NCBI RefSeq assembly: GCF_002903145.1 | Contig: NZ_PPDJ01000015.1 | Coordinates: forward strand, 1-56,295 | DNA: 56,295 nucleotides | Origin: Halobacteriovorax sp. DA5 | Lineage (GTDB): Bacteria > Bdellovibrionota > Bacteriovoracia > Bacteriovoracales > Bacteriovoracaceae | Reading direction: 5' to 3' | Shown here: positions 44,450 to 52,738 of the stretch, one piece after another | Layout of the letters: every line of letters starts with the position of its first letter | Position numbering within the stretch: the first letter of the stretch is position 1 | Position numbers and translations under genes: made by a program | Notes under the pieces: generated by a model | Database searches by the model: none | Seen by the model: only the letters and a program-made list of their open reading frames with translations | What the model was told of the DNA's origin: nothing

Positions 44450-45511
44450 ATGAATAATATATTAGGTCAATTATTTATTACTGGTATAAGTGGTACACAG
44501 TTAACGACTGAGGAAGAAAATTTCATTCAAAAAGAAAATATTGGTGGAGTTATTCTTTTTAAACAAAACTATGAGTCACCAGCTCAATTGGCAGAATTAA
44601 TTAATAATATTCAATCATTAAGGGATAATTATCCACTCTTTATCGCAACAGACCACGAAGGTGGAAGAGTACAGAGATTTCGTGAAGGCTTCACTGTAAT
44701 TCCACCAATGCTAGATGTTGCAAGAACAGATTCACCAAAATTATGTTTTGAAATCTCTCAGCTAATGTCTAATGAGTTACTAAGTTGTGGTGTTAATCTT
44801 AATCTGGGTCCAGTTTGTGATATTTTCACGAATCCAAAAAATACTGTTATTGGTGATCGCTCATTTGGTGATAACGCCGACGAAGTCACTAAGTTTGTTT
44901 CGGCCATAATTCGCGGTCAGCAAACTAGTGGGATTATGTCATGCGCTAAGCACTTTCCTGGCCATGGTGATACTTTAGAGGATTCGCACTTTAAATTACC
45001 TGTTGTTAATAAGTCGCTAGAAGAACTGAGAGAAAGTGAATTTATTCCATTTGTAAAAGCAGTAAAAGCCAGAGTGGACTTTGTCATGATGGCCCACTTA
45101 AAAGTCGACGCAATTGATCCAGAAAATATTTGTACATTTTCAAAAAAAGCATATGAACTAATCCGTGAGGAACTGCGCTTTAAAAAAGTTATCATAACTG
45201 ATGATATGGAAATGAAGGCCATTTCAGATGAAATTACAATCGGCGAAGCAGCTCTTAAAGCTCTAACAGCTGGAGCAGATGTAGTGGAATATCGTTCTTT
45301 TGAAGCTTGTCGTGAAGCCTATACATATGTGAAGCAAGCTTTTGAAGCTGGTGATATTGATAAAGTTGATATCTCTCAAAAATATGAACGTGTCTTAGAG
45401 CTTAAGAAAAAATACCTATCAAATTACTCACCTACTTATATTCCAGATGTTGCTGGTAAGGTTGGTACTCGTGAGAATTTATCTATTGTTGAGCAGGTTA
45501 ATCAAGGTTAG
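44450..45511 (+). CDS. nagZ: Beta-N-acetylhexosaminidase NagZ
   Basis: 353 residues, a single GH3 domain as in NagZ. It removes GlcNAc from 1,6-anhydro-muropeptides in cell-wall recycling. Conserved parts are NIGGVILFKQNY, TDHEGGRVQRF near 66, NLNLGPVCDIF, the catalytic-loop KHFPGHGDTLEDSH near 160 (Asp-His pair) and ITDDMEMKAI near 245 holding the nucleophile Asp. It follows the two peptide permeases without a gap, suggesting uptake or recycling of wall fragments. Confidence 0.95.
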   Translation: MNNILGQLFITGISGTQLTTEEENFIQKENIGGVILFKQNYESPAQLAELINNIQSLRDNYPLFIATDHEGGRVQRFREGFTVIPPMLDVARTDSPKLCFEISQLMSNELLSCGVNLNLGPVCDIFTNPKNTVIGDRSFGDNADEVTKFVSAIIRGQQTSGIMSCAKHFPGHGDTLEDSHFKLPVVNKSLEELRESEFIPFVKAVKARVDFVMMAHLKVDAIDPENICTFSKKAYELIREELRFKKVIITDDMEMKAISDEITIGEAALKALTAGADVVEYRSFEACREAYTYVKQAFEAGDIDKVDISQKYERVLELKKKYLSNYSPTYIPDVAGKVGTRENLSIVEQVNQG

Positions 45512-45572
45512 CACATAGGGCCAATATTGCCTCTAACTGCTTGAAATCAATTATTTTTGATATTCTTATGTT

Positions 45573-46793
45573 ATGACTAAAGGTCTCATAACTTCCTTAT
45601 TGTTTTATATGTTTACGTTGCTCGTTGCATTCGATGCAAATGCGCAGAGCTACGGAAATTATTCAAAGCGCGATCACGCAAATTTACTTGATGTCTCTTG
45701 TAAAAAAGGAAATCAATCGAGTTGTTTTGAGCAAGGACTTCTTTACCAAACATTTACTGATAAAAGCTTTAAGCAAGATGGAATTAACTATCCTGCCGAA
45801 GGTAAGAAGCTAATTATTAGTGCCTGTCAAAATGGTGAGCAGAACGCTTGTGATTATCGAAAAGGTGCGGAGTTATTTGAAAGTTCACAGCTTCTAATGT
45901 GGGCCGGAATTATTCTTATTGGTATTGCTGTTTATATTGTCACGCAGATGATGTTTCAAGATAATGAATCTTTCCAAGCTGCGCAAAAATTAGAAGAAGG
46001 TGGTTCTAAGAAAGCTGAGAATGTAAAAAAGCACGGCTTTATTCTTCAATATTCGAGACCATTTTTTAAACGCTATATTTCACCAATTGTTTCTTCTATG
46101 AAAAATAAGAAGAAGATTAAAGAGAAGTATAAAAGAAAGCTAGCAAGTGCTGGTTTAACTGAAGATATGACTCCTGAGGATTTCTTCGCATTTAAGTTAT
46201 TTCTTATTATTGGTTTCCCAATTATGTTCTTAGCTGTCAGAGAATTTACTGAAGCAGACTGGAAACTTTCTCTTATTCCTGTAATGGCAATTGTTGGATT
46301 CTTATATCCGGACATTTGGATTAAAGGAAAAATTGAACAACGCCAAAAAGATATTATCAACGGAATGCCTTTTTCAGTTGATATGCTAGCACTATCTGTT
46401 GAAGCAGGACTAGACTTTATTGCTGCGATGACTAAGGTTGTAGATAAAGCTAAACCTGGTCCACTTACACAAGAATTTGAAATTCTTCTTAAAGAAATTA
46501 AAATTGGGGCCAGTCGTGCAGAAGCTCTAAGAAATATGGCATGGCGAGTGGACTTAATTCAGATTTCTTCATTTTGTGCAACTCTAATTGCTGCAGACTC
46601 TGTTGGTGCTTCAATTGGACCAATTCTAAAAGCACTCTCAATTGAGATTAGACAAAAGAAATCAGCGCAGATTGAAAAAGAAGGTGCAACTGCTGCAACA
46701 AAGATTCTTTTTCCAATGATGGCCTTTATTGTACCTTCAGTTCTTCTTATGATCTTTGCTCCACTCGTTGTTGAGCTAGTTGGAGGGAATTAA
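45573..46793 (+). CDS. tadC: TadC-like type II secretion F-domain protein with Cys-rich N-terminal head
   Basis: 406 residues. A signal-like segment (1-24), then a short head (25-105) with two CxxxxxxxC pairs (Cys43/51 and Cys85/93) that looks like Sel1-type repeats, a membrane helix (about 107-125), and the TadC/T2SSF part (about 175-406) with two more membrane stretches and FSVDMLALSVEAGLDFIAAM. TadC is the inner-membrane platform of Tad/Flp pili. The head would lie in the periplasm and is not part of ordinary TadC. No SD is seen and a weak -10 (TCTTAT) lies right at the start codon. First gene of a seven-gene operon. Confidence 0.85.
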   Translation: MTKGLITSLLFYMFTLLVAFDANAQSYGNYSKRDHANLLDVSCKKGNQSSCFEQGLLYQTFTDKSFKQDGINYPAEGKKLIISACQNGEQNACDYRKGAELFESSQLLMWAGIILIGIAVYIVTQMMFQDNESFQAAQKLEEGGSKKAENVKKHGFILQYSRPFFKRYISPIVSSMKNKKKIKEKYKRKLASAGLTEDMTPEDFFAFKLFLIIGFPIMFLAVREFTEADWKLSLIPVMAIVGFLYPDIWIKGKIEQRQKDIINGMPFSVDMLALSVEAGLDFIAAMTKVVDKAKPGPLTQEFEILLKEIKIGASRAEALRNMAWRVDLIQISSFCATLIAADSVGASIGPILKALSIEIRQKKSAQIEKEGATAATKILFPMMAFIVPSVLLMIFAPLVVELVGGN

Positions 46794-47131
46794 TGAAGAT
46801 TTCTTGTAATGGTATTGAAATATGTAAGCAGGCCATTGTTGCAGATTCTTTTTATAAGAAACTAAAGGGGCTGATGTTTTCTCAGAGCATGGATGGCTTT
46901 GATGGCATGATTTTTTATGGAACAAATGCAATTCATACCTGTTTTATGAATTATAAAATCGATGTTGTCTTCTTTAATAGTAAGAATGAAATTAAGAAAA
47001 TATACCGTGGACTTAAACCATGGAGACATACGCAAATTGTTTTTAGTGCAAGTCGTGTACTAGAGTTGGCAGATGGACAATTGCCTCAAGAGATTAAGGA
47101 AGGGGATACTCTAGAGTTATGTATAAATTAG
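46793..47131 (+). CDS. DUF192-family protein
   Basis: 112 residues. The family pattern GLMFSQSM near residue 25, GMIFYG near 37, HTCFMNYKIDVVFFN near 46 and the final LELADGQ near 90 identify DUF192. Most members are secreted; this one has no signal peptide. Role unknown; relatives sit near TadC genes, which fits this place. Starts on the last base of the tadC stop and overlaps the next gene by 13 bases. Confidence 0.88.
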   Translation: MKISCNGIEICKQAIVADSFYKKLKGLMFSQSMDGFDGMIFYGTNAIHTCFMNYKIDVVFFNSKNEIKKIYRGLKPWRHTQIVFSASRVLELADGQLPQEIKEGDTLELCIN

Positions 47132-48690
47132 TTGTTGTTGCAGGTAAACTGCGTGGACAGGAATATATTTTAGAGGAAGGGGAAAATACCCTAGGGCGCT
47201 CAGAGGATTGTAGCGTTCACTTTCCTGTAAATGGTGTTTCAAAGAAGCACTTATCCGTTACTGTTACTCAAGATGTAGCTTTTGTTAAAGATCTTGGAAG
47301 TTCAAATGGTACATTTGTTAATGGTAAAGCAGTCAAAAGGGCCACTGTTAAAAATGGAGACAAGATAGCTCTTCCTGATTCAATTCTTCAAGTCGTTTTT
47401 GTAAAAGAGAAAAAGAAGATTATTAAAAAAAGAATTGAAACTGTTGAAGAAGATGATGAACCAACATATATCACTGGTGGTGAAATGCCAGAGAATATCT
47501 TTGGAAAGATCATCTGGCTTTTTAAATATCGATTAATGCCACTAATTCATGGAATTAATGAAGAATATGAATGGCGTGTTCTTACTGGTATCTTACTTTC
47601 TATCTTCGTTGTTGTGACGGTAACTCTAACTATTTTTCCAGTAATGAAAACGTCTCAGAGTCTACTTCTTTTAGAAGTTGCTAAGCGTGGTGCACATTAT
47701 GCGGATGAAATTAAAAGACAAAATAGAGGTGCATTAGCTAGAAAAGATCTTGATCGTGTTGATACAAAGTTTATGGAACAAGGAAATAACGGTGTTGTTT
47801 CTTATGATCTATTTGATATTGACGGACGAATTGTTAGACCGCTAACAAAGCTAAATATGTACATTGATGATCCTTTCTCTGTTCAAGTAAGAGAGTGGGC
47901 CGAAAAGACAATGAAGAACTCTAGTGACCTTCCTATGGTAAGTCGATTGTCAAACGGTGAAATTGGAATCGGTCAAAAGATTAAGGCAACAAATGTTAAG
48001 ACAGGTAACCTTGATGTTGTTGGTGTAATCGCCATTCGTTTTAAACCAGCATCAATTGCGGATGAGGCATCTAAAAGTAGGGTTGCTTACCTAGAGGCAC
48101 TAATTACGTCATTTATTGCTTCAATCATCTTCTTTGCCATTGTTTATTATATGACGATTAGACATCTAGATGAAATGAAGTTTCAGATTGAAGAGGCCTT
48201 AAGAGGAAATCGAAAAAGTGTTGATAGTGAATATTTATGGTCTGAGATTGATCCATTACGTTCATCTATAAATTCCATGATTCAAAGAATTAGAGAGCTG
48301 CAGAAAACTGACGATGATATGAGTTTTGATGAAATGGAAAGTGATGAGTCCTATGTTTCAAGCTTATATGAATTTATGCAAGGGGCACAGGGAGCTGTCC
48401 TTGTTCTAGATTCACAAAAGAATCTTTCTCATATTAATACGCTAGCAGAAGATATCACGGCGATTAGAGGTAGCTCTTCTGAAGGGATGAGCCTCTTAGA
48501 TGTGGCACGTGAAAAGGGATTTGCAGCGACAATAATTGAGTTATGTGATGCCTCTGCGGATAATGGAGGAACGTCTCAGAAAGGTGAATATGAGCTTTCT
48601 GGGCATTTCTATAATATTTTTGTTACGAGTTTAATAGGGCGAGATAACTTTGCAAAGGCGTTCTATGTTACACTAATTAAAGAGGACTAA
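47119..48690 (+). CDS. FHA-domain receptor-like membrane protein with PAS-like end
   Basis: 523 residues. FHA domain at about 1-95 with GR at 26-27, SxxH at 41-44 and NG at 63-64, so it should bind phosphothreonine. A basic/acidic linker, a membrane helix at about 153-175, a periplasmic sensor-like domain (176-325), a second membrane helix (326-346), a HAMP-like helix (349-398) and a PAS-like domain (about 418-522). The order FHA-TM-sensor-TM-HAMP-PAS is like a receptor but there is no kinase, cyclase or methyl-accepting part. It starts inside the DUF192 gene and ends six bases before the next FHA gene. Confidence 0.85.
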   Translation: MYKLVVVAGKLRGQEYILEEGENTLGRSEDCSVHFPVNGVSKKHLSVTVTQDVAFVKDLGSSNGTFVNGKAVKRATVKNGDKIALPDSILQVVFVKEKKKIIKKRIETVEEDDEPTYITGGEMPENIFGKIIWLFKYRLMPLIHGINEEYEWRVLTGILLSIFVVVTVTLTIFPVMKTSQSLLLLEVAKRGAHYADEIKRQNRGALARKDLDRVDTKFMEQGNNGVVSYDLFDIDGRIVRPLTKLNMYIDDPFSVQVREWAEKTMKNSSDLPMVSRLSNGEIGIGQKIKATNVKTGNLDVVGVIAIRFKPASIADEASKSRVAYLEALITSFIASIIFFAIVYYMTIRHLDEMKFQIEEALRGNRKSVDSEYLWSEIDPLRSSINSMIQRIRELQKTDDDMSFDEMESDESYVSSLYEFMQGAQGAVLVLDSQKNLSHINTLAEDITAIRGSSSEGMSLLDVAREKGFAATIIELCDASADNGGTSQKGEYELSGHFYNIFVTSLIGRDNFAKAFYVTLIKED

Positions 48691-48696
48691 GTATAA

Positions 48697-49701
48697 ATGG
48701 TTGCCGCAATTAGAATGACAAAGAATTTATCTTCCCCAGAATCATCTGGGCAGTACCATCGTATTATTTGTATGACTGGTAAGAATAAAGGTATTTGTTA
48801 TTACTTAAACGGTAATCGAGTAGTTCTTGGTCGTCTAAGTTCTAATGATATTCAAATTCTTGATACTCAAGCTTCAAGAGAACACATTGAATTAACTCGT
48901 GTTAATAATGAATATACTCTTACCGATCTTAAGTCTCAAAATGGTGTCATGGTAAATGACTTGAAAGTGACTCAACATAAACTTAAGTCTGGTGATAAGA
49001 TTATTGTTGGCTCTACAGTTTTTAAGTACTCATTCATCGAAGTAAAAGAGGAGAAGGCCCTCGTGGAATATGAGGACCCTGAAGAAGACGAAGATGATGA
49101 AGATGAGGAAGAAGAGGAAGAGGTAAAGAAGAAAGCCAAAGCTAAGAAAAAGAAAGGTCCTGCAACACCTGAGGAAAAGAGAAAGAAACTTATCTATATT
49201 GCAGTAGCAGTTATGGGCCTGTTCTTTTTTATGGATGGTGGTGATACAAAAACAAAGAAGGCAACAGTAAAAAAAGAAGGAAGTTCAATTATTGATTCCT
49301 CAAATAGTAATACTGGCCGTAAATATGTTGAAGATCTTGAAACTCGTGAGAAAGTTGAAGCTTATATTCACCGTGGTAGACGAGAAGCACGTGAAGGAAA
49401 CTACTTTAGAGCAATGCAGGAATTTAATCTAGCTCTAACACTTGATCCAAATGATGGTAACGCTGCTTATCACTTAAATATTGCAAAACAGAGACTTGAT
49501 GAAAAAATTAAAGATATGTTCAATCAAGCAACAAAGAATAAAGATTCTTTAAAATATAATAGAGCTTTAGGTACATATTGCTCAATTTATAAACTTTTAA
49601 TTGAATACAAGACAGATGAGCGCTTTATCGAAGCTAAAAAGAACGTTGAAGATATGGCCGAAAAATTAGGGATGAAAAAGAGTGATAATTACTGTTTCTA
49701 A
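48697..49701 (+). CDS. FHA-domain membrane protein with TPR-like C-terminus
   Basis: 334 residues. FHA domain at about 20-115 with GR at 45-46, SREH at 60-63 and NG at 82-83. An acidic stretch (125-142) and a Lys-rich stretch (144-165) come before one membrane helix (about 165-179). The remainder lies on the other side and has TPR-like helices (RGRREAREGNYFRAMQEFNLAL, residues 226-247). FHA faces the cytoplasm, TPR the periplasm by the positive-inside rule. It overlaps the next gene by 20 bases. Function inferred only from the layout. Confidence 0.85.
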   Translation: MVAAIRMTKNLSSPESSGQYHRIICMTGKNKGICYYLNGNRVVLGRLSSNDIQILDTQASREHIELTRVNNEYTLTDLKSQNGVMVNDLKVTQHKLKSGDKIIVGSTVFKYSFIEVKEEKALVEYEDPEEDEDDEDEEEEEEVKKKAKAKKKKGPATPEEKRKKLIYIAVAVMGLFFFMDGGDTKTKKATVKKEGSSIIDSSNSNTGRKYVEDLETREKVEAYIHRGRREAREGNYFRAMQEFNLALTLDPNDGNAAYHLNIAKQRLDEKIKDMFNQATKNKDSLKYNRALGTYCSIYKLLIEYKTDERFIEAKKNVEDMAEKLGMKKSDNYCF

Positions 49702-51925
49702 AAATGGAACAATTCTTAATCGTATTGAGATTAATGATCAGGTGATCATGGGGCAGAGCTCTAGCTTTCTTATTGGTCGATCTGATGAAGCTCATGTTCA
49801 CTTAGATGATCCACAAATTTCAAGGCGATTAGCAAGCCTTAATTTTAATGGTGTCAGTTGGACTTTAAATAAGTTATCAACATATGACACTGTTCTTGTT
49901 AATAACGCTCCAATGTTTTTAGAGGAAATACCAGTATCGAGTGGCTATTACCTCGTTTGTAATGAATTTAAAGTTCTTTTTGAAAGTCTAGAAGTTGAAA
50001 GTCCAGTTGGTGATGATCCTGTTGAAGAAATCGTTAACGTTGAGCCAGAGTTACCTGAAGATGATTTTGAAGCCGCTGAACAAAATGATATTGAAGAAGA
50101 AACATCTATCATAGATGGTGGATCTGACTTTGAAGAAGAAACTCAAGCTTTTGATGCACCTACTGAAGAGGAATCATCTGATAACGAGAATGAGTTTAAT
50201 ACTGAAGAGCCTCTTGATTCTCAAGAAGGTGGTTTTGAAGAATTTGGACAGCAGGAAGAAGGATTCTCAGAAGGCTTCGATGAAAACTATGAAGAAAATT
50301 ATGATGATGGTTATGATGACAACTATGGTGATGAATCTTACGACATTGATACATTAGACGATGATATTGGGGATAAAACTCAAGTATTCTCTGGCTTTGC
50401 AAATTTTGTTCTAGAGTTATTTGGTGAAGATGTTCCTTATGATCATTTTAATTTAGACCTGCCTGAAACATATATTGGTCGTGATCCAAGTAAATGTCAG
50501 ATTGTCTTATCTGATCCTGAAGTCTCCTCAGTACATGCGGTAATTAAAAAGAATAAGATCACTTGTGTATTAGAAGATTTACAATCGGCCAATGGCACGA
50601 TTTTAAATGGTAAGCGAATAAACCAAAAAGAGATCACAAATGGTGATGAATTTATTATTGGCTCAACTACTTTTACAGTTAAGATCGCTAGTGACTTTAT
50701 AAAGAGTCAGCAAGATATGCTGATGCCTGTAGAAGATAACCAGGTAATTGAAGTCGAGGAAATTGTTGAAGTTTCTGATGATGACGAAGATTTTGATGGC
50801 CTTGAATTATCTGATGCTCCTTCAGCTAGTGAAGAAAAATCTATTATTAAGAGAATTCTTAATGACCCTGAAAAGCGTAAGAAAGTCCTAATCTATACTG
50901 TTGTATTATTGGGTCTTTATATGTTTTTATTTCCAGATAGTGGCGAGAAACCAAAACCAACGGCTAAAGATAAGCAGGCCAAGGAACAAAAAAAGAAACA
51001 GGTTGTTACCTCGGTTGATAAAAAGCTAACAAAAGAACAACAAGAAAAAGCAGAAGCTTTATATCAGTTAGCAACACGTTATGCTAATGAGGGTAATGTT
51101 GCGGAAGCAATTACTGAGTTTGAAAGGTTATTTATGATCACAAAAGATTATAAACAAGCCCAAACTTTCTATCAGTTGGCTAAGGATAAATATGCTGAGC
51201 TCGAAAAAGCAGAGCTTGAAAGACGTGCAGAAGAAAAGAGAAAATTAATTCAGGCAAAAGTTAAGACGCTTCTTGATAAAGCTACAGAAGCGGTAAAAGA
51301 GCGTAATGTCACTTTGTCTCGTGGACTATTTCAACAGATTAAAGAACTTGATCCTAATAATTATGATGTTGCTAACCTTGAGTTAGAACTGGATTCCTAT
51401 ATTAAGGAAAAAAATCGAAAGGAACTTGAAGAAGCGCAGAAGAAAGCTGAACGCCAGCGTATGGTAGATGCTCTTAAACCAGGTGAAACTTTATTTCTTC
51501 AAGAAGAATGGTATAAGGCAATTGGAGCTCTAGAGTTATTCATTAGTGAAAAATCAATGGATGAAGATCTAATGAAGAAAGCAATTGATATGCTTAAAAA
51601 GTCACGTCAGAATCTTAAGAATATAACTGGCCCACTTTTGGGTAAGGCCCGTTCACTTAAAGAAGCAGAAGATCTTAAGGCATCTTATGAAGTTTTTAAG
51701 GAAGTCTTACGCTATAATCCTAATGAATTAGATGCACAAAGTGAACTCGATGATATCAATGATACGTTAACGAGAAGAGCCCGTAAGGTATATCGTCAAG
51801 GTTTAATCTCTGAATCGTTAGGTTCATTTGAGGATGCCAGAGAAAAGTTTCAAGAGGTGCAACAAATCTCACCTATGGATAATGAATATTATATTAAAGC
51901 GAGTGAAAGGCTAAAAAATCTATGA
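49682..51925 (+). CDS. Double-FHA membrane protein with TQxF linker motifs and long TPR-like tail
   Basis: 747 residues from a GTG start inside the previous gene. FHA-1 (about 1-100) keeps GR at 32-33 but has Leu at 50 in place of the SxxH His and lacks NG, so it is probably not a phosphothreonine binder. A very acidic linker (105-235) carries TSII (141-144), TQAF (154-157) and TQVF (233-236). FHA-2 (about 240-335) is intact: GR 266-267, SVHA around 283-286 and NG 304-305. One membrane helix lies at about 401-417, followed by about 320 residues of TPR- and coil-like repeats. It overlaps the phosphatase gene by four bases. Confidence 0.86.
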   Translation: MIITVSKNGTILNRIEINDQVIMGQSSSFLIGRSDEAHVHLDDPQISRRLASLNFNGVSWTLNKLSTYDTVLVNNAPMFLEEIPVSSGYYLVCNEFKVLFESLEVESPVGDDPVEEIVNVEPELPEDDFEAAEQNDIEEETSIIDGGSDFEEETQAFDAPTEEESSDNENEFNTEEPLDSQEGGFEEFGQQEEGFSEGFDENYEENYDDGYDDNYGDESYDIDTLDDDIGDKTQVFSGFANFVLELFGEDVPYDHFNLDLPETYIGRDPSKCQIVLSDPEVSSVHAVIKKNKITCVLEDLQSANGTILNGKRINQKEITNGDEFIIGSTTFTVKIASDFIKSQQDMLMPVEDNQVIEVEEIVEVSDDDEDFDGLELSDAPSASEEKSIIKRILNDPEKRKKVLIYTVVLLGLYMFLFPDSGEKPKPTAKDKQAKEQKKKQVVTSVDKKLTKEQQEKAEALYQLATRYANEGNVAEAITEFERLFMITKDYKQAQTFYQLAKDKYAELEKAELERRAEEKRKLIQAKVKTLLDKATEAVKERNVTLSRGLFQQIKELDPNNYDVANLELELDSYIKEKNRKELEEAQKKAERQRMVDALKPGETLFLQEEWYKAIGALELFISEKSMDEDLMKKAIDMLKKSRQNLKNITGPLLGKARSLKEAEDLKASYEVFKEVLRYNPNELDAQSELDDINDTLTRRARKVYRQGLISESLGSFEDAREKFQEVQQISPMDNEYYIKASERLKNL

Positions 51926-52665
51926 GAGAAATTCAAAGCTTCTTTGCTAGAACACATCAAGGGCCATATCTTAATCTAAATGAGGATAATACCTTTATTA
52001 ATCTTAAACAGAAAATTTTTGGTATATTTGATGGATTTGGAGGTTCTGGAATTTCTGATAGAAATCTAGAAAGTGCTAAGCAGTCAATTGATCTTTATTT
52101 CTCAAAGTTGTCTGGAGATCCGAATGCTACAATGCCTTACTTTTATTCACCTCAGTATGTACTAGAAACTAATGCTCTAGTGAATGCGATGTTTATTGCT
52201 CATAAAAACTTACTAAATATCAACAAGAGTAAACCTCTTAATGATAAAGGTGGGGTTTCTGCTGCTTTAACGATGCTTTCTGAAAATATTTTATCAATCG
52301 TTTCATGTGGTAATTGCTTGGTTCTTATGTACCGAGATGGGGATTTATCTCTAATTAATACACCTGATTGTGTTAAACAGATTTCAATTTCTGATAACTC
52401 GCACCAAAAAAGTACATTTCCTCTCGTTGCTTTGGGTCTTTATGAAGACTTATCCCCTAAAATTTGGGAGTTAAACGTAGAACCAAATGATCGTATTATT
52501 GTCTTAAGTGATGGTGTCTACGGAAGTTTAAGCCTTCATGATATTAAAAGAATTATTCAAGAATCAACTCAAGATGAAGTTATTCAGATTGATAATCTTT
52601 TTGACGGTGCAAATCGTCGAGGTAATCTAGATAATCAGTCAGCTATTATCTATTCAATCGTATAG
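51922..52665 (+). CDS. PP2C-family Ser/Thr protein phosphatase
   Basis: 247 residues, a lone PPM catalytic domain. Metal-binding residues are seen in NEDN (Asp22), FDGFGG (Asp37), SDGVYG (Asp197) and LDNQ (Asp237). It would remove phosphate from Ser or Thr and so reset FHA binding. The neighbouring FHA genes are the natural clients. No membrane segment. It follows the third FHA gene with a four-base overlap, suggesting that they are made together. Confidence 0.88.
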   Translation: MREIQSFFARTHQGPYLNLNEDNTFINLKQKIFGIFDGFGGSGISDRNLESAKQSIDLYFSKLSGDPNATMPYFYSPQYVLETNALVNAMFIAHKNLLNINKSKPLNDKGGVSAALTMLSENILSIVSCGNCLVLMYRDGDLSLINTPDCVKQISISDNSHQKSTFPLVALGLYEDLSPKIWELNVEPNDRIIVLSDGVYGSLSLHDIKRIIQESTQDEVIQIDNLFDGANRRGNLDNQSAIIYSIV

Positions 52666-52738
52666 AAACATACCGTAATCATTAAAACTGTCTCTTGCTT
52701 AGCTGGATTTTTTGCGTAACAATATATTGAGGTTTTAT

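Noticed and set aside
45541..45575. Leaderless start of the tadC-like gene (TTGAAA-17-TCTTAT directly at the ATG)
   Set aside because: The -10 is a poor match and absence of an SD is common in this AT-rich window; needs transcript mapping before it can be claimed.
49081..49150. Repetitive GAA/GAT-rich DNA in the second FHA gene
   Set aside because: It simply encodes the acidic and Lys-rich linkers; no regular repeat unit that would suggest a phase-variable tract.
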